Source of the DNA: Ephydatia muelleri
Lineage: Eukaryota; Porifera; Demospongiae; Spongillida; Spongillidae
Assembly: GCA_013339895.1 (NCBI GenBank)
Contig: JABACO010000010.1
Location: forward strand, 6,545,930-6,609,929
DNA: 64,000 bases
Direction of reading: 5' to 3'
Position 1 is the stretch's first letter; the number at the start of each line of letters is the position of its first letter. Under the pieces are notes generated by a model that saw nothing but the letters and a program-made list of their open reading frames with translations, did no database searches and was not told the origin of the DNA. Positions 12,944 through 24,442 of this stretch are shown in pieces. A program made the position numbers and the translations under genes.

Positions 12944-13350
12944 GGCCCGATTTAAAACTCAGCCCACTTTACAGTCAATCAACAGCTTTTAAACCAGTCA
13001 ACCCCCCATTTCAAACCTATAAGCAAAACTGATCAGCTTTAAAGCCAGTCAACTGGATTCAAAACTTCGTTTATTCATATTGAGATGCTTGTCAGTGGGA
13101 TGTATGTGATGGGATTAACCAAGCTCTTTGTACTAGACACCACGTGTTTAGAAAGGTTGCGAACTCCTCTCGAGCTGATATCCATTTGCCAATAATTGAT
13201 GGCCAAAGGGAAAAAAGTTTAGCCACACACGACTGTCAAGTTATTCTTCACAAACACGCAACATGCACATGTCTAAATTCTAATGCAGATCAACCGCCTT
13301 CAAAGCCAGTCAACCAGCTATTAATCAGGTCAGAAGTTTAAAATCGGGCC
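12944..13350. mobile_element. 407-bp nonautonomous element with GGCCCGATTTAAAAC ends
   Basis: Terminal inverted repeats GGCCCGATTTAAAACT (left) and AGTTTAAAATCGGGCC (right) bound a 407-bp insert lying between duplicated exon blocks. The interior repeats a CCAGTCAACC motif three or four times near both ends, which is subterminal-repeat architecture. No coding capacity. The target-site duplication is unclear (flanks TAC and ATA), so the superfamily is not assigned. Confidence 0.65.
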
Positions 13351-13499
13351 ATAACGGATACATCACACTGCATCATTCATTATATTCAGTACTTGGCTTA
13401 AATGCAAATAAAATAATCAATATTAGTCAATAATTAACTGACAGTGCTATGTAATCTGATACATGTACATACATGTACATGTACATGCAAATGTTCACC

Positions 13500-13587
13500 T
13501 TCACGCTCTTCTACAAATGAACACTTCGTTTCATCACATCTTTTCTCCAGCACACTAATCACTACCTTGTTAATCGAAGACTGTCGT
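13500..13587 (-). CDS. Candidate helical exon
   Basis: After TTTACACACAG, a minus frame reads SRERQSSINKVVISVLEKRC then DETKCSFVEERE before GAAG/GTGAAC. It is charged and helix-like. It lies between the copies of the duplicated micro-exon block and could belong to the same unrecognised gene as 8.1-10.6 kb. No homology recognised. Confidence 0.35.
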
Positions 13588-13699
13588 TCTCTGCTTCTGT
13601 GTGTAAATAATAAATAAATATTGCAATGTTAGTGATATTAACTCCTGGAATGCAAATGTATGTGTATTGTATGTGCCTAATCGTAAACACATATTTCAT

Positions 13700-14045
13700 T
13701 TTGGGTTCTTCACAACTAAGTGAGATGCAAGCACATTCACAGCTACATACAGTATACATTTGAAATGCTCATGTGGGTACATGTGTGTACACAGCTCTGT
13801 ACATTGACATACAGTGTAGTCACATGCAGTACACCAGTTGCAAAGTCTTACCGTGTGCAACAAAGTATGAACAGTAGAAGTTGCTTCTTGCTGGGTCCAT
13901 GTGAGGACTTTATGGTCTCTGTGCATAGTGCATGCATAATAAAACAATTAAAATGACAAATTAAAAAAACTCCATGGCAAAATAAAAATTGCACCTCAGC
14001 GTAGAAACAACATATTAACACTCTGATATGAGTGAAGATGATTTT
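13700..14045 (-). repeat. Block copy 2 with micro-exon (about 13852-13907)
   Basis: Minus strand CACAG/AGACCATAAAGTCC...CACACG/GTAAGAC marks a micro-exon. The flanks (ACAGCTCTGTACATTGACAT, AAATGACAAATTAAAAAAAC) match the copies at 17.4-17.6 kb and 12.7-12.8 kb. The unit combines the exon and about 300 bp of intron, so it is a local genomic duplication. Confidence 0.6.
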
Positions 14046-14267
14046 AAAGTCAATAGATCTTTATTTTTTTCACTTCATAGGATTTAAGGATAAAGGTGCT
14101 TCCACAATAAAAACTGTGCCTGCACATTCATGCAAGCCTACAAATATACAGACATGTACATGTAGTGCATCATATTACAGTACATCCATTATTTTAAATG
14201 GACAATTTACTGACACATTGTACATTGCAGACTGATAAATCTTCTTCACTATCCAATCGTCATTTAC

Positions 14268-14401
14268 CTGTCAATAAACATTCCAACTGTTCCATAATGA
14301 CACCAGTTAAGGACTCTGTTTCAGCTTTCTCTAGCACACCCTCCTTCTCTTCATGCTCCTTGGTGCTGCTATTCAGAATATCCAACCGTAGTTCATTGAT
14401 C
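14268..14401 (-). CDS. Candidate coiled-coil exon
   Basis: A 134-base exon bounded by CACACAG/G and ACAG/GTAAATG (phase 1 end) reads INELRLDILNSSTKEHEEKE and then ETESLTGVIMEQLECLL. It is strongly charged and predicted helical. A related exon end occurs near 17.9 kb (SDFMMEEIVT followed by G/GTAATG), which extends the duplication at 13.7/17.4 kb. Unknown function. Confidence 0.45.
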
Positions 14402-14680
14402 CTGTGTGAAAAGAATACTAACTGACCATTAAAATACAAATACAAATACAATGCTGAGTAGAATCAAATGTCACGCCCATAAATTCAAACGAAGACATCA
14501 CTTTTCCCACTGAATATGACCTTTGTTTAATATTTCAGCCAACCATATTTGAATCAGTTTCCCATGTACAGTGTACATGCATACATGTACATGTACATGT
14601 ACTGTACGCATCTTAGCATACTAAATTGGGCAATAACTTGTTAAAATTTAGTTATTAATGTTTATGGTATTCATGTGTTA

Positions 14681-14780
14681 TAGCAAACCGCATAAACGTA
14701 CATTTTGAAAGAAAAAAAACCTCCACCCCAATTGAAAAAACAAAATGATGGGAGGTTTATATGTTTATGCGGTTTTGCTA
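14681..14780. mobile_element. 100-bp palindromic MITE, TA flanked
   Basis: Arms TAGCAAACCGCATAAACGTA and, on the right, GTTTATGCGGTTTTGCTA form a near-palindrome around a short purine/pyrimidine centre (AAAAAAACCTCC...GGGAGG). The terminal TA and GCAAAACCGC-type end suit a Tc1/mariner MITE. One A is missing in the left arm. Confidence 0.7.
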
Positions 14781-17224
14781 CAGTGTATGCAAATTGTAAT
14801 CCATGAATACCTTATGTACAGTGCAGCTAACCAACTCTTTGTTCTGTGAACATTTACTGTATATCTGAACAACACCTTTGAAATCCATCAGCTCTAAAAT
14901 CATCCAAGAAAGGAATTCTTCTGATTGTGTTAGAATTTTGCAACATACCCACTGTTAATAACTTATTAGCCAATTATTAAGCAAAGATGCGGATTCCTTT
15001 AGTATGATATGATCAAGTGGAGGTACTGTATGAACAGAAAAGCCCCCAATGCTGTGATTTGTTTATACAAAGGGTCAAAACTTTGAATTCACACAATTCA
15101 CATATGGTTTGGCCTCTGGACAAAATATCAAACAAGTACATGTAGTTACTGAATAAGGCGTCATTCAGTGGGAAACGTTCCCTGCTCTTTTTCACATTAC
15201 AAATGCATACATGTATACTTATGTTATGGTCCATATGTACATAATAACATGTGTGCATAATCAATACATGTACATGTACATGCAACAGTTATTCATCAGA
15301 TTTTGAATCTGCATATAAAAAGCACAGACTGCACAATTTAGCTGGCTAACCGAAAAATGTAAGTGGTATAAAAATATCGTGTACAGGCACCTCACAAAAT
15401 ATGACATTTTTTAAATGCCCATGAGAGAACTGGATTGTAAACGTTTTGTATGGACTTTAATGTGTCCTTTTTACCAGTAAAATTGGATTGCGCAATTTCT
15501 ATGTCTCAGAAAATTATGAGAGTGGTATGATCAGTACTTTATCGTTGGAGCTCTTTTGTACAGTGTCAATGCGCAATGTATCGCTAAACAAATTGCCTTC
15601 AAATGTGTGTGAGTGTGAGTGTTTGTACCATCATTATCAGACAGGTCTATTGTTTGCCACATTCATAACTAGTGTGGCAGTGTATCGTACATGTACATGA
15701 GTGTGTGTCGTGCATACGAATATATGCCATACGATGGTGTACAGGTCCATGTACGCAACAATGCAAGCGTTTGCAAAAGTGTGAGTTCATGTATTATGTG
15801 CGAGTTGAAAGTTGTGTGAGAAATAACATACCAACAATGTAGCTGAGTGGGTGTGGCAGAAATAAGACGAGAATTTAGCAAAGTTTATGGCCCCGCGCGC
15901 AAATAGAAAAGCTTTATTACACGACTAGAGGCGAGTGCGTAACGATAAACGGTTAACGCTATCTACTTCTTATTTTTACCACTTCATACATGTACTACAC
16001 CATATCTCAATGTGAAAACCCATTTTGGTGTCTTGTAACAAGACAGTGCCAATGTTACTGGTCTGATACCCCATGAGGTTTGCTTTACAACAGCCAGCGA
16101 ACATTACAAATGCATATACACATGTTATGGTCCATTAGTTCATGTACATGTAGAGGTCAATGTACATTTACATGTACACTAACTATACAGTTATAAAAAG
16201 AGTATAGGGAAATTTGAATGTGCATGAAAAAGGCTGTAAATCTCTTCCGAATGTTCCGGGGTATACAACGTTGGGCCTGAAATGAACAAACCAGATGTCT
16301 GATTTTACCGTAGCTTACAACTAATGTGAGGTATAGGGTAATTTACTATTGTGTAAAATTTCAGCATTTAAATCTATTGTATCAAAATACTGCACTGCCT
16401 TAAACATGTGTGTTTTTAAAGATCTCTGTGTAGTCATCACTTCAACGCTAAATCAGACCCTGCCAAATCAAGTTAGAGCAAAGACCTAAATTTTGGTTTG
16501 ACACGCATACATTACACTATTAAATGGTGATAATCCTATTATTAATGGTTATACGCAGCAAACTTGGTTTGGTGGTTCTGTTTTAACTATATTCAAATGC
16601 TTTTTGGGCCTATCAGTTATTGTAGCCACCATGAGCCCTATTTGATCAACTAAAATGGTGGCACCATCCAGTTCAGGATTTTGAGGTTACATGCCTATGC
16701 CTCAGTAACATCGGAGATAAAATATCATCGAAGGAGTCACATGACACGCATGGCAATGTGCAATTGCCTTCTGGGAAACATTTATTAAAAGTACATACAA
16801 CGCATATAAAATATAATCATGTCTTGTTGTGAGTCACACTAGTGTGAATTCATGCAGCAAGCATCAGAACTAGTACTAATAAAATAGCAATGTGTCATGC
16901 GTGTAATAAATGTTCACGTTCGTGAGGTTAAATACGAGCGCTAGCTAGTATAGTTTTGACATCGGTGGTTTCTTATAAAGCCGCTGGACAATGAATATAA
17001 TCCATGTACTGATAAAGTCAGCGAAAATGTTCGCAATGCTACATGTCGTAGGAAAGTATTTATACTACAGTATTGTGTACCCTTGTTATTCAACCATCCT
17101 TTCATATGTTTGTAGCAGCTGCAGAATATTTGTGATGTCCTAGACCTTAATAAATCGAAAACAAATTAACGGGGTATACCCCGTATATACGCACGTACGG
17201 AACTAGCACCATTAAGAACTATGA
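14781..17224. other. Noncoding with a degraded inverted-repeat-element fragment
   Basis: No gene supported. Around 15950-16100 the sequence AACGCTATCTACTTCTTATT, CACTTCATACATG and TCTGATACCCCATGAGG is a diverged relative of the long terminal repeat of the transposon at 31.4-34.4 kb. The remainder is AT-rich with ACATGTAC tandems. Confidence 0.5.
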
Positions 17225-18050
17225 TTAATGAGGTTTAGGTTTGGGTGTAGCTGCATTAGGGAAGTGAGGGGGAGTGTGGGTGTGACAATGAGTGTACATG
17301 TAGGTGTAGTTTGAAGTTTGGATGGTGCGGATGTACACATGTGCACCACATCTTTGCCTAATCTCACACATGAACTTCTTATTTGGTATCTCTACACAAC
17401 TTTGTGAGAATGCAATGCGTGCAAGTACATTCACAGCTGCATATAGTATACATGTACATTTGAAATGTTGACATGTGTACATGTGTATACACAGCTCTGT
17501 ACATCGACATATTTACATGCAGTATACTGTTACAGTAGAGTCTTACCCTGTGCCTCTATATTTGTTGAACTCAAGTGAAGACATACTGGTCTCTGTGTGT
17601 GTGTGTGTCCAATAATGGGGGAAAAGTGAATAAACATAGATTTGTAATCTCACGCACTGTACATGTACATGTACATGATAATCAGTCCTATGTATGCTAC
17701 AAGATATTCGAGGGTGAAGGGTTGATGGCGAACCTATATACACTGCAAATCTGCATGTACACATTACTATTCATCTTAATTGCATTCTTACTAAATAATG
17801 ATATTGCAGTGTTAAGATTATTCCATAACCTTCAATTGTGGTCAAATACAAAGCACTTTGTAGTATGAAAAAAAGTACCACTCATCCATTACCTGTCACA
17901 ATCTCTTCCATCATGAAATCAGATACATCTACATGTATAATCACAGGTATACTACTTTTTGTAAATGCCTTGCGAACTCTGCTCCATATCCATTTACTAT
18001 TTACTCCGAATGACAATACATGTAATAGTATTACATTGCTATTTTAGTAT
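17225..18050 (-). repeat. Block copy 3 with micro-exon (about 17547-17590) and exon end near 17.9 kb
   Basis: Minus strand CACACAG/AGACCAGTATGTCTTC...GGCACAG/GGTAAGAC gives a micro-exon (ETSMSSLEFNKYRGT). The neighbouring sequence is clearly homologous to 13.7-13.85 kb (AAATGTTGACATGTGTACAT against AAATGCTCATGTGGGTACAT). Near 17.9 kb a second exon end (SDFMMEEIVT) parallels 14268. Confidence 0.55.
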
Positions 18051-18269
18051 CAGTGTACCCTAAACTAATTTTTTAACACTTTACCCTTGAAAGTTCAACT
18101 TCAAAATCAATCCGTATTTATATTCGCGTACGCTTAGCGAAAATCAAAGTGGTATAAATGTATGAATAATGATACACATTGCTCATACAAATAACCCTTT
18201 ACAACAAGTCGAAATAAATAACAAAATATCTACTTAAACTTAAATTAATTAAAATGACTCGGACTGTTT

Positions 18270-18480
18270 CGAGGAGCCCCATCCTCACCCAGACCACTCC
18301 GCCACTTTACTCAGACCCCCCTCTAGTTGGGTCTGGGTACGCGACTAACCCTAATGCTGCTCCCCCATATCCTGGTGTCTGGGTTAGGGGCAACTAGCGG
18401 GGATTATTCGTGACACCAGGTCCGGACTTTACCATTTTGTTACGGGTGGGGGGGGGGGGGGGGGGGGGGGGAGGGGGGAT
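18270..18480. repeat. MITE-like fragment and 24-base poly-G run
   Basis: GGGTCTGGGTACGCGACTA at about 18340 matches the terminus of the palindromic element at 25522-25647, within a C/T-rich decayed copy. It is followed by a 24-base G run (18448-18471), a likely assembly-length uncertainty. Confidence 0.5.
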
Positions 18481-18728
18481 TAACTAAAGGGCATGTGAAA
18501 ATCAAAATCGATGTTATGCTCCATACAGTTTCCCCATCAAAATACGTCACCTCACCCTAACCCTATCGCTGTTTTTAAACACAAATACCTATGATTGCCG
18601 TACAACTGCTTGAAGTCTCCGTCGGTCTCCGTTATCAGCTCAGGCAGCCGAATACATGTACTGTAAAGATCGAGTTAAATACGAATTCGAATCATTAAAA
18701 TTATACGAATTCATTTATTTATAGAATA

Positions 18729-19440
18729 ATGGCGCGTTTAACAACCGTACGAGGTCCCCTAGTATCCGGCAATCGGATTTTACAGCCTCTGGATCTAGAA
18801 CACAATCGTCCAAGCGCTTCTGCAGGTAGATTTGAATGTTCCTTACCTGGTTGTTCCTCTTCTTTAGGGACGAGGATGCCTTTAAAAAGCACCTGCAGAT
18901 ACACTTTTTGTGAAAAAAGACCCTGGAATCTCGGCGGACTTACTTCACGAAGCAGGTTTCACCGTTTGTGCTGATTGTAAGACAGTCCTGGTTACCATTA
19001 AGCGGACCCGGTGTACGTCCTGTATGAATGACAGCCGCCACTCATCTAAGTCCAATGCAGCAGCTGTGAGGCCGTGGTTTCAAATATCAATAATAGCCGT
19101 TCGTTACATGGTAGTCCACAACCACCTTCTGAGCCACCTTTACCCTTTAATACGTTGTCACCTGGGCTATCGTCAGTTTCGCATGGGACATCAGAACCCC
19201 AGCCCTCTCCATTGACACCGTTTATTTCGGCTGGAATAGCAACAGCGCATACACCTCTCATAGAACCTTTGGTGCCTCTTTCATCTGTCCAACTATCACC
19301 CGAGCCCTTGCAAGTGGATTCAGGAAGCGATCGAGCTATGACATCGCCACAGGCACCAATTGTCCGACCTCATCACAGGAGGGTCAATACACCTCATTTG
19401 ACAAAGCAGATGGACGGCACCTCTCAGATTTTGTTGCAAC
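18729..19440 (+). pseudogene. Broken non-LTR retrotransposon ORF1-like fragment
   Basis: A plus-strand reading frame starts MARLTTVRGPLVSGNRILQP, then carries a C2H2-like finger (FECSLPGC...) whose continuation (DEDAFKKHLQIHF) sits in another frame. It goes on in a third frame as a CxxC pair (FTVCADCKTVL...CTSC) and a Pro/Ser-rich region (GSPQPPSEPPLPFNTLSPGL). At least two frameshifts break it. The finger plus Cys-pair plus Ser/Pro tail resembles LINE ORF1 or the N-terminal part of a LINE polyprotein. No reverse transcriptase follows, so only a 5' fragment is present. Confidence 0.5.
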
Positions 19441-19960
19441 TTCCCATATATAGTTGTCTTCAGATAAGAAGACATTTAACCATTTATTACTTTAATAACT
19501 TAAATGTTTTAGGAGATACGCATTGCTGAGCAATTAACCACATTACTGATAAGTTCAACTTTGAAATGCCATCCTGATCTTTATCCCCACTTTGAACATA
19601 GTTGCATGTTTGGCATCAAATCCAAGTGATATGCATTTTGGAGGGAAGTCAAAGGGTTAAACAATAAATCTGTTTATAACAGAGATTTCACAAATAAGGT
19701 TGATAATCACCACTTTTTGTTTACCAATGTGGATACAACATTGAACTTAGTGTTTTTGCAAAATAAAAATGTTGATTATGAATAACCCCTGAGAACCTCA
19801 AATGGTTTTATGTGCAACTGCCATTTTGAGTGGATTTGACCATTCCAACCTCAGCAATCAAAACTATAATGTAAACTGTTTACACTAACGTGTGGATGGA
19901 CATAGCATGTGTGCACTATGCATTTAATAATAGATACCTACATTAACACTAAGTAGATGT
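19441..19960. other. Noncoding
   Basis: AT-rich sequence between the LINE-like fragment and the inverted repeat. Nothing recognisable. Confidence 0.5.
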
Positions 19961-19972
19961 TCTTGCCTCAAG

Positions 19973-20262
19973 TGCGCGTGTTGCTGCCATGATTTCCTGG
20001 CTTGTTAAAGAGTAAGTCCGTCCTGTAGCTGTTGAGGGACTCACCAGTGTAAGTGTATCTGATGGATTATGTCTGAAGCATGACTTGTAGAAGTGAATTT
20101 TCTTCACCACAACTACCAGCAAAATCATGTGTTTACCCACGGCACCATGAAGATTGATCCATTAGATATGCTTACACTGGTGAGTCCCTCAACAGCTACA
20201 GGACGGACTTACTCTTTAACAAGCCAGGAAATCATGGCAGCAACACGCGCACTTGAGGCACT
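19973..20262. repeat. Large, apparently perfect inverted repeat
   Basis: Arms of about 90 bases (19973-20062 and 20171-20262; TGCCTCAAGTGCGCGTGTTG against its reverse complement) are essentially identical, separated by about 110 bases. The arm also reads as an open protein segment on the minus strand (SPSTATGRTYSLTSQEIMAA), so it may be a duplicated exon piece. Near-identity implies a recent event. It abuts the segmental duplication that begins near 20275. Confidence 0.75.
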
Positions 20263-20274
20263 TAGTTAAATCCA

Positions 20275-21385
20275 CTCAAAATGTAGTGTAGTCATGAGGT
20301 AGTGAAATGACAACACTGGCATCTGTATTGTGCACACAAATGAAAACTTCACACACTATATGTTGTGCCCAAGTTATTTGATATAGGGGCAACTAAGAAA
20401 AATACTATCATGCATTACAGCCTGCATGTATCTTTAATACCACCTCCAGCTGTGCCACAAACTGTTACACTTTGGTGAGCTCACCTGAAAAGGACATGTC
20501 ACATTCTCCCATCACCCTCCACCCCAATGGCCACTCCAAGTAGTCTAATGCAATACTTATTTACGAATCACTAGCCTCGAATACTCACATGTGCAGCCCA
20601 TATATTTAGCTCTCACTAGGGGTAAATACATGCAAAAGGCATTTTTGTGTTCATGACTGCCGACTTGAAATTAAAGTGCATGTATCGTACTAATATGATT
20701 TACAAACCTACTGTACCACATTTGTTACAAGGACAAGACCCACACTATACTCCCATGCAGAATATTTGTATGTATTTCATGTATGCAGTGTCAGAAGTCA
20801 CAAGGTATGGCACAACTAATATGCCACATTACTTGTAGAGGTATGCACATGGGTCACATGTCATGATGAAAAGGTTTTAGGGCGGTAGTTCATGCAAACA
20901 TCTGGAGTGAATTTCAACCATACCATGGTAGGTACACCTGTAATTGACATGCTTCAAGCATTGTTGGTTTTATTCTACTCCCAAAACATATCGACAAAGC
21001 AATTTAGTTGCCCCTAGCAATGAACGCGTCCTTTGCATGACAATTGGACAATTGTAGGTAAAGTTTGAATTGTGTGCAGCTAGTGCTTTTCAAGCTGTGA
21101 TTCCATCATGAGTTTGTTACCTGAGTGTGGATGGGTCCAAATTAATTACACAAACTCTACATGCAAGTAATGGCACTCTGAATCATGAAACAAAATGACT
21201 TTCACTGACACTGTAGATGTACAGTATACATGTACATTACTTGATATGTAAATCTGCTCACATTCTTTATTACTGAAACAAATGCACATCCTCCTGAACA
21301 ACATACACAAGTACAGTACATGTAAAAGCATGCAAGACTATGTAACTATGTAATGATGAGAGTGTTTAGCGTATTTGGTCCATGA
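20275..21385. repeat. Segmental duplicate of 43340-44460
   Basis: From the last bases of an Ig exon (GTGAAATGACAACACTGGCA against GTGAAATAACAACACTGGCA) through about 1.1 kb, the sequence parallels the 5' flank of the Ig exon at 43.1-43.4 kb, with indels. Shared blocks include TGGTGAGCTCACCTG, AGGTATGACACAACTAATAT-like and AAATCTGCTCACATTCTT. Order and orientation are conserved. Confidence 0.85.
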
Positions 21386-22535
21386 ACAAATAATAATAAT
21401 TATCATGAAGATAAAGCTGACACTTCACATTATCATTCTATTTCTGCACCTTGAACCAATTAACAATGGTAGATTCTTATCCACATCTCACACTCCACAC
21501 ACATGCACATACACACACACACACACCATACCTGACTCTGTCTGTCACAAGGGTACATGTAGAAGATCTCATTGAAGTAATGTAATTCATCCATGGGCAG
21601 TATGGAATCACCAAATTGGACTACTAAACTGGAAACTCACCTCCTATGCAATTTTTTTTAAAGGTTGGGGTTAGGGTGATGTGATGTTTGCAGGAAAACA
21701 GGGTATGGGTACAGCCGATGAAAGTTCTCCGGAGAAAACAAGATGCAACATTTCTCTCCATACACCTGCAGATACAGTACACATACATAAGGTGCCAAGA
21801 GGCATGTGTAGTAGCTGAATATTTTTCACATGCAAATAGGCATTTGTGTAATTCAAATCCTATGACAATGATGAGTGGTCATTCACATCATCTTGGTGAT
21901 CTTGGTGTATGACTCTAATTGATGCTTCCTTACAAGAAAGCTGGAAATAGCCATCACCTCATGTTGGCTTGCTTCCTTGCAATGGTCAGGTACCGAATGC
22001 AACATCACATACATGCAGTACTGATACAGCAATGATCATCTGAATACGATTTTCACCACCCCACGATTATTCCAGTTGGTCATGATCTGCGCTAAGTACT
22101 GCCATAATTTGCCTCAATTCCTGTACCACAAATTGCGTGTTCTGGTGCTACAACCATGAAGACTACATACACGTTTTGCAGGTTGTTGTGCAAATCATTT
22201 ATCCATTCATCCATCAACAAATTGTTTTACACTTACACCATGTCAGAGCTTGAGCTCCGTATATAAGGGAGTGCTGCCAGTTACAGTTATGTTGAGATGA
22301 GCATTAATAGTCCCTAAACTGTGATGCTCTCCCTAAAATGCTATTGCCTGTGTGCCTGTCTCACTCAATCTATGATATGGAGTAAATGTAAAACAATTGA
22401 TTTGTGTAAGATCAATGGGGATGAGGGGGGGGAGGGGGGGGGGGGCAAAACAATTGCATAGGAGGTGAGTTTCCAGTCCAGTAGTCCAGTTTGGTGATTC
22501 CATACTGCCTGTGACAAACGACATTACTTCAATGA
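21385..22535 (-). pseudogene. 3' portion of a broken HIF1AN copy
   Basis: Collinear with 60.59-62.35 kb of the HIF1AN gene. It has the (CA)n tract, the exon-3 copy (GGTATGGGTACAGCCGATGA, ATGCAACATTTCTCTCCATA) and intron blocks (TAATTGATGCTTCCTTACAA, AGATCAATGGGGATGA). The exon-3 copy is interrupted by about 140 bases (21552-21692) that are an inverted copy of the intron at 22450-22535. Homology stops near 22535, where piggyBac sequence starts. It cannot encode a functional enzyme. Confidence 0.85.
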
Positions 22536-23504
22536 TATCTGACAACATGTCAAATGAAGTAGTTGTAGATGAAGGGATGATTCCCTTCAAAGGACACTTG
22601 CCTCAAGCAGTACATGCCAATGAAGCCTACAAAAATGGCTATAAAGGTGTAGTGCCTTGCTGGTAGCAACAATGGATACATACAGGCATTTGATGTATTA
22701 CAGCGGAAAGGGTGGGCACACTGATCCAGCAGAAGAAGACGCAGACTTGGGTGCGAAGGTAGTGATGTTGCTGGCACAACACCTTAGAGGAAAGAACTTC
22801 ATTTATTTTGTGACAATTTTTTTCCTTCAGTACAGCTATTCTCAGCATTACATGAACATAACATATATGGAACTGTAAAACAAGCATCAAAAGGTTTTTC
22901 AGTAGAACACAAGACCACTAAAAAGTCCAAGAAAGCCGTTCAACAAATGGGGCTTGGGACAAGGTAAGCAAATAGATTGGTCACTGACGCATTACTAAAA
23001 ATCCTATTTCCCAACAGGGGTGACCATGTCACATTGCAAAGTAAAACAATAGTTGCAACCCTGTGGCTGGATAGCAAGGTTGTCACAATGCTATATACCA
23101 ACTGCCAACCTAATGAGATGAACGCTATGAGATGAAACCAGCATGACAGAACATGACATGTAATCGATTGCCCACAGACAGTATTTTCATATGCTCAACA
23201 CATGAGAGGAGTGGACCATAATGACCAAATGCGCCAAACTTATATGCTACGAATGAAAAGTAGGAAGTTCTGCAAACTCATATTCCAGTTCCTACTTGAC
23301 TTAGCCATCTCAAATTCCTTTTTTGTTCACCATTCTTACTGTCAGCCAACCATATTGAAAACATATCGACTCACTTTGGCTGAGGAGCTAATTGCTGGAT
23401 ATAACAGTAGAAAACGCAGTGGTCGTAAGCCAGCAATCGCGCCACTCACACCAGCTGCACCAGTACAGCACTTTGCAATAAAAAAGATTCGCAATGACCA
23501 ATAG
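22536..23504 (+). pseudogene. piggyBac transposase, C-terminal half
   Basis: Reading with frameshifts and a stop in place of Trp: NEVVVDEGMIPFKGHL, QYMPMKPTKMAIK, GSNNGYIQAFDV, DLGAKVVMLLAQHLRGKNF, IVATLWLDSKVVTMLYTN, MRGVDHNDQMRQTYMLRMKS and FQFLLDLAISNSFFVHH. These match the DDE_Tnp_1_7 (piggyBac) core in order, including the DExMIPFKG and GVDxxDQ aspartate motifs. The N-terminal half lies on the opposite strand at 24931-25970. The gene is broken by inversion and point lesions and is inactive. Confidence 0.88.
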
Positions 23505-24442
23505 CTTCGGAATTGCCTGGAAGAGTGCAACACCAACCGTTCATCTCAACATCCAACTGAAAAGATAATACCCAAATATGTCTAGGTTTAGGGTATCCAC
23601 ACACAAGCTTACAGTTGCCTGGCATGAAATAAGGAGTTAAGAGGTCAGTGATCAGATGTAACAAGGGACATCGATTACACATTACATTACCCCCTATAAA
23701 GCATTTCAAAATCTGTCCCGGAGGCCTTCTTGCTGGTTCTTGAGGCTGCTCCTCCTGATTTCTGGGGGTACGAACTTGTGTTCTATTCATTTCTCAAAAT
23801 GTGCAACAAGTTTATTTCCGTGATTGTGATGATTTCGAATCTGCACAGTATTCATGACTAAGGTGTGTAACTTCTTAAAGTCAAAATTGATTATTTCTAC
23901 TATGAATAGATGTTCAGTCAGTATTTCCGGTTTAAAATTGATTATGTAAAAGATAAAATGAATATTGGCATTGTTGAATTATAAGGTTGTCAGGTTATAC
24001 CAGGGATGAGGCAGGGCTGATATGATATATCAATGGTTGTGTACCTATAGCATGTGTCAAAAATGATAGCGTTGCCATTCTGCAGATACAGTAGGTAAAT
24101 AAATTTTTTGTAGTGCAAATGACAGGAGTAACTCTCATGATGTGGCCCTATGAATGTGATCCAAGGATGTGCAAGCCTATTTGCTTCTTGGTATGCACTG
24201 CTCTGTTTAAAGTTGGATATTTTGCATCACAAAAGAAGACATGAGCCATGTTCAGCATAGGGCAGTGGCAAAAAAGGAGGTGAGCAACTTGGGATCCTTA
24301 GAAAAAATATTTATTTGTGAAATGAAGCTCAAGTCAATTTATTTTAATGTTGTACACAGATGGTACAAATCAAAGGAAGATACACTCACCCTTTTTTTTA
24401 AATTGTTTATGTATCTGATACATTATGAAATTCAGCACGACA
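23505..24442. other. Probable 3' part of the piggyBac element, noncoding
   Basis: No protein recognised. If the element's 3' end is the TTAA at 24445 or 24462, this is its 3' untranslated part. The open minus frame at 23446-23790 (with CNRCPLLH) was examined and not matched to a known domain. Confidence 0.35.

Noticed and set aside
23446..23790. Minus-strand frame with CNRCPLLH as a piggyBac C-terminal finger
   Set aside because: It is on the strand opposite to the adjoining transposase half and lacks the Cys-His spacing of the piggyBac C-terminal domain.
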